From Pseudomonadota bacterium (GTDB lineage: Bacteria > Pseudomonadota > Alphaproteobacteria > SP197), in the NCBI GenBank assembly GCA_039028155.1, contig JBCCIS010000020.1:1-64000 (forward strand): a stretch of 64,000 nucleotides of DNA, given 5' to 3'. The position numbers and the translations under genes are program-made. Numbering within the stretch: the first letter of the stretch is position 1; the number at the start of each line of letters is the position of its first letter. The notes beneath the pieces were generated by a model. That model saw only the letters and a program-made list of their open reading frames with translations. It was not told the DNA's origin and searched no databases. Positions 31,283 to 38,161 of the stretch are shown piece by piece.

Positions 31283-31475
31283 GGACCACTACGCGCGCCA
31301 GCAGGCGGCGCTGGCCAACCAGAAGATCGACGACCACGAGGACAAATGCGCCGAACGCTGGCGCGAGGCGCGCGACCAGATGATGGGCCTGAAGCGCGCC
31401 CAGTGGTGGATGGTCGCGACGCTCGTCGGCGGCCAGGGTGCTGTGATCCTGTTCCTGGCCGACCGGCTGCTTTGA
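31275..31475 (+). CDS. XhlA-like / holin-type small membrane protein
   Basis: 66 residues: a charged helical N-terminus (YARQQAALANQKIDDHEDKC), then one C-terminal membrane helix (WWMVATLVGGQGAVILFLADRLL). This layout resembles haemolysin XhlA-type and other phage lysis membrane proteins. ATG 31275 is preferred; ATG 31257 is in frame. It lies directly behind the protease, so the two may act together at the envelope. Confidence 0.6.
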   Translation: MTEDHYARQQAALANQKIDDHEDKCAERWREARDQMMGLKRAQWWMVATLVGGQGAVILFLADRLL

Positions 31476-31492
31476 GGGGTGGGAAAGCGCGG

Positions 31493-31617
31493 TGCGTTCT
31501 CCAGTGCCGGGACAGCCAGAGGTGCCCGAGCCACGTCCGAAACCGAACCGAGTCCGAAACTCAGAGCCCGATCACGTGGTTGCTCCGGCTGACATCAACG
31601 ATGTCCTGGAGAACGCA
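31493..31617. repeat. Modular structured repeat, copy C
   Basis: 125 bp bounded by the perfect 12-bp inverted ends TGCGTTCTCCAG (31493-31504) and CTGGAGAACGCA (31606-31617). It holds one internal unit: GCCCGAG, ACGTCCGAAACC (31533-31544), a short GAG/CTC hairpin and GCCCGATCACG. It separates the holin-like gene from the fibre genes. Confidence 0.78.
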
Positions 31618-31729
31618 GTAAGAACATATGGGTGGCTTGCCGCGACGTTCAAGGCGCGGCGCCGACTATTTGAGGCGCGGTTCCGCTCGGCGACGGCGCG
31701 CACTCTCTCATCATGACTTGGAGGACGGC

Positions 31730-32920
31730 ATGACGCTGACCAGCAGCACGGCCAAGGTGTCCTATGCGGGCAACGGCTCGACCACGGTGTTCGCGGTGAC
31801 CTTCCGGTTTCTCGCCAACAGCGATGTCGACGTGATCCTGCGCAACGCCGCGGGCGTCGAAACGACCTGGGTCGAGAACACACAGTACACGCTGGAAGGC
31901 GAAGGCGAGGCCGCCGGCGGCACGCTGACCGTCTTGACCGACCCGGATGACTATACGCCGGCCAGCGGCGAGACCCTGGTGATCCGACGCATGGTGCCGG
32001 TGACCCAGGAGACCGACTATAGCGAGAACGACAGCTTCCCGGCCGAGACGCATGAGGCGGCGCTCGACAAGCTGACCATGCTGGCGCAGCAGCTCGACGA
32101 GACCCTGGCGCGCGCGGTGACGGTGCCGGTCTCCGATACGGCGGCGAGCATCGCCATGCCGATCGACAGCGCGCGCGCCGGGAAGTTCCTGTCCTTCGAC
32201 GGTACCGGCCAGCCGATCGCCGCGGCGGGGACCAGCGCGGACCTAACACCGGTTTCGACGTTCATGAACACGCTACTGGATGACGGCGACGCGGCGGCGG
32301 CGCGGGCGACATTGGGGGCGCTTGCGAACGTGATGACGACGCGCGGCGACGTCGTGCGGGCCGGGGCATCGGGGGTGGCCGAACGGGTCGCGCTGGGCAG
32401 CAACGGCCAGGTCCTGAGCAGCAATGGCACGGACGCGGTTTGGACGTCGCTCCTGCCGGCGGGTTCCATCGTCATGTACGGCGCCGGCGGCGGCAGCGAA
32501 CCGAGCGGCTGGCTCTTGTGCGATGGCCAGGCGGTGTCGCGCACGACCTATGCGGATTTGTTCGCCGTGATCGCCACGACCTATGGCGCCGGTAACGGCA
32601 GCACAACGTTCAATGTTCCGGACCTGAGGGCGCGCTTTGCGCTGGGTACGAACGATGCGGCTCTGCCGAATGGCGCCGATGGTGGGCTAAGCACGCGTAA
32701 CGAGGGCAATGAAGGCGGCGCCGAAAACCACACGCTGAGCGTCGACGAAATGCCGGCGCATACGCACCAGGGTTTCGACTCACCCGGCGGGACGGCATCA
32801 GGTCCGGGCGGTGCCGGCAACACGGTCGGCGGAACGTCGGTTACCGGCAGCACGGGCGGCGGTAACGCCCACAACAACATGCCGCCGTTCACGGTCGTCA
32901 ACTTTCTGATCAAAACCTGA
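31730..32920 (+). CDS. Tail fibre 1 with T7-type anchor and collar domain
   Basis: 396 residues from ATG 31730. The N-terminus (KVSYAGNGSTTVFAVTFRFL, FPAETHEAALDKLTMLAQQ) is the T7 gp17-like tail-fibre anchor. The C-terminus holds a phage tail collar domain (PAGSIVMYGAGGGSEPSGWL, FNVPDLRARFALGTND) and a glycine-rich tip with PAHTH and NNMPPFTVVNFLIK, typical of receptor-binding fibres. It is followed by a second fibre with the same anchor. Confidence 0.85.
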   Translation: MTLTSSTAKVSYAGNGSTTVFAVTFRFLANSDVDVILRNAAGVETTWVENTQYTLEGEGEAAGGTLTVLTDPDDYTPASGETLVIRRMVPVTQETDYSENDSFPAETHEAALDKLTMLAQQLDETLARAVTVPVSDTAASIAMPIDSARAGKFLSFDGTGQPIAAAGTSADLTPVSTFMNTLLDDGDAAAARATLGALANVMTTRGDVVRAGASGVAERVALGSNGQVLSSNGTDAVWTSLLPAGSIVMYGAGGGSEPSGWLLCDGQAVSRTTYADLFAVIATTYGAGNGSTTFNVPDLRARFALGTNDAALPNGADGGLSTRNEGNEGGAENHTLSVDEMPAHTHQGFDSPGGTASGPGGAGNTVGGTSVTGSTGGGNAHNNMPPFTVVNFLIKT

Positions 32921-32984
32921 TGGCGCCACGCGCCATTGTCCCGTCGGGAACCGCCTGGCGGTATCAGAGCTTACGGAGAAGCGC

Positions 32985-34409
32985 ATGGCAGTAACAAGCG
33001 CGACGGCAAAGGTCTCCTATGCCGGCAACGGTTCGACAACGGTATTCACGGTCACGTTTCGGTTTCTGGAGAAAAGCCACGTTCAGGTCATCCTGCGCGA
33101 TGCCCAGGGTGGCGAAACCGCATGGACCGAAGGCACGCAGTACACGTTGAGCGGAACCGGTGGTACCAGCGGCACGCTGACGGTCAAGACATCGCCGACG
33201 AACTACACGCCGGCGTCCGGTGAGACCCTGGTGATCACGCGCAACGTGCCGCGCACGCAGGAGGTCGACTACGGCGAGAACGACAACTTTCCAGCGGAAA
33301 CCCACGAGCGGGCGCTGGACAAGCTGACCATGCTGGTACAGCAGCAGGACGAGGCCGCGTCGCGCGCGCTGGTCGTGCCGTCATCCGATACGGCGGCGGA
33401 CCTGTCCTTGCCGATCGACAGCCTGCGCGCGAGCAAGTTCCTGGCCTTCGACGCGACCGGCAAACCGATCGCCGCGGCGGGCACGACGTCGGACTTTCAG
33501 CCGGTGTCGGCCTATATCGATACGCTGCTTGACGACGGTGACGCAGCGACAGCGCGCACGACCCTAGGCGCGGCCGGCCTGACCGGCAATGAGACCATTG
33601 CCGGAAACAAGACGTTCTCCGGGGTGACGACGCATAGCGGCCAATCCCGCCTGGCCAAGGGTGCGAACATTGCCAGCGCAGCGACACTGGTCATCGGCAG
33701 TGACGGCAACTTCTTCGACGTGACGGGTTCGACCGGTCCAATCACGGCGATGACCGTGACCGCCGGCACGCGCTTCTGGTTGCGTTTTCTGTCGACGCCG
33801 ATGATCAACTACAACGGAACGAGTCTGATCACACCGCGCGACGCCAACATCACGGTTGAGGCCGGTGACATCTGGGAGCTGTTCGCGCTCGCCAACAATC
33901 AGGTGATCGTGACCAACGTGCTTCGCGCCAACGGATTCATGCTCAATTCCGGTGTCATCGGTTGGGCCTGGTCGTTTACGTCGGCCGAGGCGACCGGCAC
34001 GACGACAATCCCCGACGACGACACGATCCCGCAATCGACCGAAGGCAACGAGATCCGGACTATCAACTACACACCGTTCCGCTCGGACAGCACGCTATGG
34101 GTCGACGCCTGGTGGAACGGCGGACATGGTACGAGCTATGTCGAGTTCTGGGGCGCGCTGTTCCTGGATAGCGAAACCAGCGCCCGCCGGGTCGCGGCAT
34201 CGTCCGGCTCCGCCGCCGCGCAGATGCTCCGACTGCATCTGCAGCATCACCACACCGGCCATAGTGCCGGCGTGCAGCACACGTGGAAACTCAGGGTCGG
34301 CTCCGCCAGTGCCGGCACGCTCTACACGAACCGTTCGAGCGACGGCGACAAAGGCGGCGGGGGTTTTACGTCCGGCCTGCGCGTGCTCGAGCTGTTGTCG
34401 GCGTACTAG
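32985..34409 (+). CDS. Tail fibre 2 with the same anchor and a different tip
   Basis: 474 residues. The first 170 residues repeat the anchor of the preceding fibre (KVSYAGNGSTTVFTVTFRFL, FPAETHERALDKLTMLVQQ, DSLRASKFLAFDATGKPIA). The shaft has TLGAAGLTGNETIAGNKTF, and the tip (WVDAWWNGGHGTSYVEFWGA, HLQHHHTGHSAGVQHTWKLR) is unrelated to fibre 1. Two fibres on one anchor type suggest mixed fibres or alternative host ranges. The tip family was not recognised. Confidence 0.8.
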   Translation: MAVTSATAKVSYAGNGSTTVFTVTFRFLEKSHVQVILRDAQGGETAWTEGTQYTLSGTGGTSGTLTVKTSPTNYTPASGETLVITRNVPRTQEVDYGENDNFPAETHERALDKLTMLVQQQDEAASRALVVPSSDTAADLSLPIDSLRASKFLAFDATGKPIAAAGTTSDFQPVSAYIDTLLDDGDAATARTTLGAAGLTGNETIAGNKTFSGVTTHSGQSRLAKGANIASAATLVIGSDGNFFDVTGSTGPITAMTVTAGTRFWLRFLSTPMINYNGTSLITPRDANITVEAGDIWELFALANNQVIVTNVLRANGFMLNSGVIGWAWSFTSAEATGTTTIPDDDTIPQSTEGNEIRTINYTPFRSDSTLWVDAWWNGGHGTSYVEFWGALFLDSETSARRVAASSGSAAAQMLRLHLQHHHTGHSAGVQHTWKLRVGSASAGTLYTNRSSDGDKGGGGFTSGLRVLELLSAY

Positions 34410-34422
34410 AGGAGCAGACGAC

Positions 34423-34752
34423 ATGGCTATCCCACCGCGCAAGATCCCCAATGTCCTGGAATGGAAGTTCGCGGGCGTCGAGGGCATCGAGACAAGAGAA
34501 AACGACGACACCGGCGCCATCGAAATCACCGCCTGGCCGAAGGATCAGGGCGCGAAGCCCACAGCGACGCAGCTCGTCAGCTGGTTTTCAGAATGGCGGG
34601 CGGCAGGCGAGGACAGGCGGCAGGCCTCGATCGAGGATCGCTTGGAGGCGCTGGAGAAGGCCGCCATCAAGAAGAACGTCATCAGCCGCGCCGAAATCGA
34701 CGCGGAATTGCCGAGCGACGTCAAGCCACGGGGCGCCGCGCTTCGAACGTAG
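34423..34752 (+). CDS. Small fibre-associated hypothetical protein
   Basis: 109 residues from ATG 34423 with AGAGGAG upstream. The content is PPRKIPNVLEWKFAGVEGIE and a charged C-terminal helix (DRRQASIEDRLEALEKAAI). It may be a fibre chaperone or attachment protein by position. Family not recognised. A strong terminator follows. Confidence 0.55.
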   Translation: MAIPPRKIPNVLEWKFAGVEGIETRENDDTGAIEITAWPKDQGAKPTATQLVSWFSEWRAAGEDRRQASIEDRLEALEKAAIKKNVISRAEIDAELPSDVKPRGAALRT

Positions 34753-34789
34753 CGGCGGCGAAACGCTCTTCTATCAAGCACACACCCAC

Positions 34790-34819
34790 AAAGGGCGGTT
34801 CTTCGGAGCCGCCCTTTTT
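34790..34819 (+). terminator. Rho-independent terminator after the fibre genes
   Basis: The stem AAAGGGCGG / CCGCCCTTT with a ten-base loop and a TTTTT run. It ends the fibre operon before the lysis-type genes. Confidence 0.85.
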
Positions 34820-34843
34820 CGTTGCAACAACCGGAGAGGTCCC

Positions 34844-35011
34844 ATGTTCACATCGATCGATAAGGCGTTGACCGCGGTCGTCATGGCCGCGGCGTTTCTG
34901 GCCAACACGTTCCTCGGCATTGATCTCGGCTGGGATGAACAGACGGTTTCCGTCGTCATCGCCGGCCTGACGCCGATCCTAGTCTGGCTCGTGCCGAACC
35001 GGAGCGTTTGA
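34844..35011 (+). CDS. Holin-like small membrane protein (55 aa)
   Basis: ATG 34844 opens a 55-residue protein with two hydrophobic segments (ALTAVVMAAAFLANTFLGI and TVSVVIAGLTPILVWLV) around a short polar turn (DLGWDEQ). The size, topology and position at the end of the fibre module fit a phage holin or related membrane protein. GGAGAGG provides a good ribosome-binding site. Confidence 0.6.
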   Translation: MFTSIDKALTAVVMAAAFLANTFLGIDLGWDEQTVSVVIAGLTPILVWLVPNRSV

Positions 35012-35012
35012 T

Positions 35013-35366
35013 ATGCGTAGGTTCCTAAGGCGGCCCCTGGCATGGGCCTGTCTGGTCGCCGCCATGACGGTGACCGGATGCACGGCAACGACCGGCTCGG
35101 TCTCTGAGCGCCAGGCGGTGTTCAACAGCCTGACGGATGCCTGCCGCGCCTATGCCGCCGCGCTCAGGGTGGCGGCGGTGGCGCATGCCTCCGGGCAACT
35201 TGGCAGCGAACAGGTGCTGACGGTGGATACGGCGCGCGCGGTCATCAATCCGGTTTGCGATGGGCCGGCGCCCGTCGACCCGCTGGCCATTTCCATAGCG
35301 CTCTCAACCATCCAGACCTCGCTTTACGAGCTGATCGTCTTGAGCCAATCGGTGGAGGAAACGTGA
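35013..35366 (+). CDS. Lipoprotein of the lysis cassette (spanin-like position)
   Basis: 117 residues with a type II signal and lipobox (AWACLVAAMTVTGC, lipidated Cys about residue 23), then a small helical domain (VFNSLTDACRAYAAALRVAA). It follows the holin-like gene by one base. An outer-membrane spanin is possible, but no inner-membrane partner is seen. It could instead be a surface-exclusion lipoprotein. Confidence 0.6.
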   Translation: MRRFLRRPLAWACLVAAMTVTGCTATTGSVSERQAVFNSLTDACRAYAAALRVAAVAHASGQLGSEQVLTVDTARAVINPVCDGPAPVDPLAISIALSTIQTSLYELIVLSQSVEET

Positions 35367-35367
35367 G

Positions 35368-35613
35368 ATGGCGTTGCCGGCAAGTCTTGTAACGGCCTGG
35401 CCCTACATCGCGGCCGGTCTTGAACTCATCCAGTGGACGGTCGGTTTTGTCGGCCGGGCCGGTCGCGGCGAGATGACCGAAGAGGAAATGATCGCCGAAT
35501 GGGAGGCCCGTGTGCGCACAGACGTCCGCGAGGCCAACCGGCTGTGGCAGGCGGCCAAGGACCGCGATGGCCAGGATCAGACGGTATCAGATCCCACCGA
35601 CGGTGATGCCTGA
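35368..35613 (+). CDS. Small phage protein with N-terminal hydrophobic segment
   Basis: 81 residues. A hydrophobic stretch (SLVTAWPYIAAGLELIQWTVGFVG) precedes a helical acidic part (MTEEEMIAEWEARVRTDVREANRLWQAAKD). It may complete the lysis group, for example as an inner-membrane partner of the preceding lipoprotein. The assignment rests on context only. Its stop overlaps the next ATG. Confidence 0.55.
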   Translation: MALPASLVTAWPYIAAGLELIQWTVGFVGRAGRGEMTEEEMIAEWEARVRTDVREANRLWQAAKDRDGQDQTVSDPTDGDA

Positions 35614-35780
35614 TGGACGACGACAACGTCATCGTCTTTAAGCCCCAGGTCGAACTGGCGCGCATCGCCTGCCCGGAGTGCGACGAGACCCATTGGCGGC
35701 TGTTTTCGGATGGCTCGATCCAGTGTCTTGAGTGTGACCTGGTGCTCGATTCCCACGTCGTCGTCGAGATTGACGACTAG
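35613..35780 (+). CDS. Small zinc-ribbon-like protein (55 aa)
   Basis: ATG 35613 overlaps the preceding stop as TGATG and gives 55 residues. Two C-x-x-C knuckles (ACPECDE and QCLECDL) 19-20 residues apart form a probable zinc ribbon. It is the last plus-strand gene of the island. Its TAG stop shares CTAG with the convergent MFS gene, so the host boundary lies here. Confidence 0.6.
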   Translation: MDDDNVIVFKPQVELARIACPECDETHWRLFSDGSIQCLECDLVLDSHVVVEIDD

Positions 35781-37138
35781 TCTGTCATGGACCGTGGCAC
35801 GAAGGGCACCAGCGCCAGGCAGACCAGCGCCGTGACGGCGAGGTAAAGGCCGGGCGCGCCGCTCCAGCCGGTGACGTCGACCAGATAGGTCGCGATTAGC
35901 GGCGAGGTGCCGCCAAAGAGCGCGAGTGCCGCGTTGTAGCCGATCGACATCGAGGAACAGCGTGCGTCGGCCGTGAACAACGAGACGAACACGGCGGGCA
36001 TAGTGCCGAGCAGCATGGCCATCAAGAACGCGAGCCCGAGCTGCGCGGCAAGCCCGCTGCCGTAGGTCCCGATGTCGGCGAGCAGCAGAAGCGGCACGAC
36101 CGCGACCGCGGTCAAGAGCGATGCGATGACGAGCATGGCGCGTTGCCCAATGCGGTCGGAGAGGTGCCCCATGACCGGCGTCAGCGCCATGCCGAAGGCA
36201 AGCCCCAACACACCGATGCCCATCGCGTCGTGCATGTCGAGGCCGGCGACCTTGGTGAGATCGGTGATCAGCCAGACGAACACAACGTAGTAGCCGGCCG
36301 AGACGATCCAGTTGAGGCCGACGGTGATCAGCATCGGGCGCGACTGGTGCCGGAACGCGTTGACGATGGGATTGCGCAAGATCTGGCCAGCCTTTTGCAG
36401 ACTGACATAGGCCGGTGAATCCGGCATGCCCTTGCGCACCCACAGGCCGAACAGGCTGACCAGGACGCCGGCCAGGAACGGTATGCGCCAGCCCCAGTCG
36501 CTCATGGTCTCCGCGTCCAGCCATTCGGTCACCAGCCAGCCGACAAAGAGGCCGAGCAGGCCGCCGATCATGGCGCCGAAGTTCGACAGGCTGCCCATGA
36601 AGCCGCGTCGGCCCGGCGGCGCATGCTCGACCAGAAAGATGATGGAACCTGAGAATTCGCCGCCCGCCGACAAACCCTGAACAAGCCTCAGGACGACGAG
36701 CAGGATGGGTGCCGCGATGCCGATTGCCTCATAGGTCGGCAAAAGGCCCATCAGCACCGTCGGCACCGCCATCGCCACCACCGACAGCATCAGCAGATGT
36801 CGCCTGCCCATGCGGTCGCCGATGTGGCCATAGATAACGCCGCCGATGGGGCGCGCCACGAAACCGATGGCGAAGACGGCAAATGACTGGACCAGCGAGG
36901 TCAGGGGATCGTCGGAGGGAAAGAACAGCGGCGCGGTGATCGGCGCGAGGTAGCCATAGAGCGAGAAGTCGTACCACTCCAGCACGTTGCCGACGACACC
37001 GCTGGCCGCGACGCGTTTTCTCTGTGATGGCGATGCACCGTTATCCGGCACGTCCTGGTTCTCAGATGTGGTGATGGGAAAGATGCCCGCTAGGTGAGTT
37101 CGAAACGAAGCCTGCCACGCCGGGCCGTGCGGCGCCAC
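35777..37138 (-). CDS. MFS transporter, metabolite:H+ symporter (MHS) family
   Basis: 453 residues from GTG 37138; GTG 37051 (VPDNGASPSQ) would give a more usual N-terminus. Twelve hydrophobic segments are present. MHS-type signatures are GNVLEWYDFSLYGYLAPI, the loop GHIGDRMGRRHLL, LRLVQGLSAGGEFSG and a second GHLSDRIGQRA. Relatives import organic acids, proline or betaine with protons; the substrate here is unknown. It is the first host gene to the right of the phage island and converges with it. Confidence 0.85.
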   Translation of the reverse strand: MAPHGPAWQASFRTHLAGIFPITTSENQDVPDNGASPSQRKRVAASGVVGNVLEWYDFSLYGYLAPITAPLFFPSDDPLTSLVQSFAVFAIGFVARPIGGVIYGHIGDRMGRRHLLMLSVVAMAVPTVLMGLLPTYEAIGIAAPILLVVLRLVQGLSAGGEFSGSIIFLVEHAPPGRRGFMGSLSNFGAMIGGLLGLFVGWLVTEWLDAETMSDWGWRIPFLAGVLVSLFGLWVRKGMPDSPAYVSLQKAGQILRNPIVNAFRHQSRPMLITVGLNWIVSAGYYVVFVWLITDLTKVAGLDMHDAMGIGVLGLAFGMALTPVMGHLSDRIGQRAMLVIASLLTAVAVVPLLLLADIGTYGSGLAAQLGLAFLMAMLLGTMPAVFVSLFTADARCSSMSIGYNAALALFGGTSPLIATYLVDVTGWSGAPGLYLAVTALVCLALVPFVPRSMTD

Positions 37139-37312
37139 GATTCCGTTCCGCTAGACCGCAACCGCCGGGCGGCCGTTGACAGATCGGACGTGATATCGAA
37201 CCGATGAGCGAAAAGCGCTCGGACGTTTCAGCGCATCGTGTTTGTAAATCTTACCCAGAGCCCTGCAGTCAGGCGGGCGGCATCCTCAGAACCCTCAGAC
37301 CGCCGCTCGATG

Positions 37313-37960
37313 CTAAGCCGCCTCGGCGTCGTCCTTCGTTTCTCCCTTGTGGACAATGCGCATCTTCTCGGCAGGGTAGGGGCGGGCGAGTTTGAAGGCG
37401 TCAACGGGCGCGGCGGTAAGCCAGGTATCGTAGTCACTTTCATCGACAATCACCGGCATGCGGCTGGGGTGGATCGGTTTGACGACGTCGTTGGGCGTTG
37501 TCGTCACGATCGCCATCACGTCCATCTCGACGAATTCGTCCTTCAGCCGGCCGCGCCAGGAACGCCACAGCCCGGCGAAGGCGAACAGCGGGCGCGGTTC
37601 GTCGCCCGCCATGCCGAACCAATGCCAGACCGCCGGCTTCTTGCCCTTCGGTTCGGCGAAACTGGACGCGGGCACCAGGCAGCGGCGTTCTTCGAACGAG
37701 CCTTTCCAGAATGGACTTTGGTTCAGTTTGTCGGCGCGCGCGTTGGTGACCCGTTTCGGCGCCTTGTCCTTTTGCGGCAAGACGAAGCCCCAGGAGACAA
37801 TGACCAGTTCGCGTTCGCCCTGACCGGTCAACCGCACAACCGGCGCATCGTGACCGGGGAAAATCGCCGGCAGCGAGGGCAGGTTTAGTTGCATGCTGGA
37901 GAACTTGAACAGGCGGCGCATCGCCTCCTGATTCGAGGTCATGGAATACAGATTACACAT
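37313..37960 (-). CDS. yedK: SRAP domain protein YedK/HMCES-like
   Basis: 215 residues from ATG 37960. After Met removal the catalytic Cys2 is exposed (MCNLYSM). Other SRAP residues are visible: NARADK, CLVPASSFAEP and HPSRMPVI. The family forms a covalent thiazolidine link with abasic sites in single-stranded DNA and protects them during replication. The length is typical. The gene stands alone between the MFS gene and a divergent APC permease. Confidence 0.9.
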   Translation of the reverse strand: MCNLYSMTSNQEAMRRLFKFSSMQLNLPSLPAIFPGHDAPVVRLTGQGERELVIVSWGFVLPQKDKAPKRVTNARADKLNQSPFWKGSFEERRCLVPASSFAEPKGKKPAVWHWFGMAGDEPRPLFAFAGLWRSWRGRLKDEFVEMDVMAIVTTTPNDVVKPIHPSRMPVIVDESDYDTWLTAAPVDAFKLARPYPAEKMRIVHKGETKDDAEAA

Positions 37961-38161
37961 GACGCCGGCCTCTCGTGTAGGGTTCTGGTTTCTGGTTCCC
38001 TGCGATCTGAGGCGAGGCGAACCGGACACGCCGATCAGGGTCGACAGCCAACCTAAGCGTGGCGCCGGCCCAGGTCCATAGACCCAGAGGTGGCGCCGGT
38101 TCGCGCCGCCTCGCGCTATAGGTCGCGGTCGCGTGAGGCGTCCGCGAAGAAGGGGTGTTGG

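Larger units (their letters stand above)
2376..35780. mobile_element. Podovirus-derived morphogenesis island (prophage remnant or domesticated particle locus)
   Basis: This continuous block runs from the minus-strand gene beside the small terminase to a zinc-ribbon gene before the MFS transporter. It encodes terminase subunits, a T7-like portal, scaffold, capsid, tail-tubular proteins, internal virion proteins, fibres and lysis-type membrane proteins in the usual podoviral order. No integrase, excisionase, repressor, primase, polymerase, phage RNA polymerase, tRNA target or flanking direct repeat is visible, and host-type genes begin on both sides. The element is therefore either a decayed prophage or a domesticated virion locus. 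The boundaries are inferred from gene content only. Confidence 0.8.

Noticed and set aside
31730-34409. Diversity-generating retroelement acting on the duplicated fibre genes
   Set aside because: No reverse transcriptase or template repeat is visible, and the differences are whole-domain replacements, not adenine-specific changes.
33952-34752. A 266-residue frame overlapping fibre 2
   Set aside because: The first part is an arginine/serine-rich shadow of the fibre frame; the real gene begins at ATG 34423 behind a good ribosome-binding site.
2376-35780. T7-type phage promoters for a dedicated RNA polymerase
   Set aside because: No repeated conserved 20-bp-class promoter was found upstream of head or tail genes, and no phage RNA polymerase gene is in the window.
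2210-35800. Attachment-site direct repeats flanking the island
   Set aside because: I compared 2210-2376 with 35600-35800 by eye and found no shared stretch longer than expected by chance, and no tRNA gene lies at either end.
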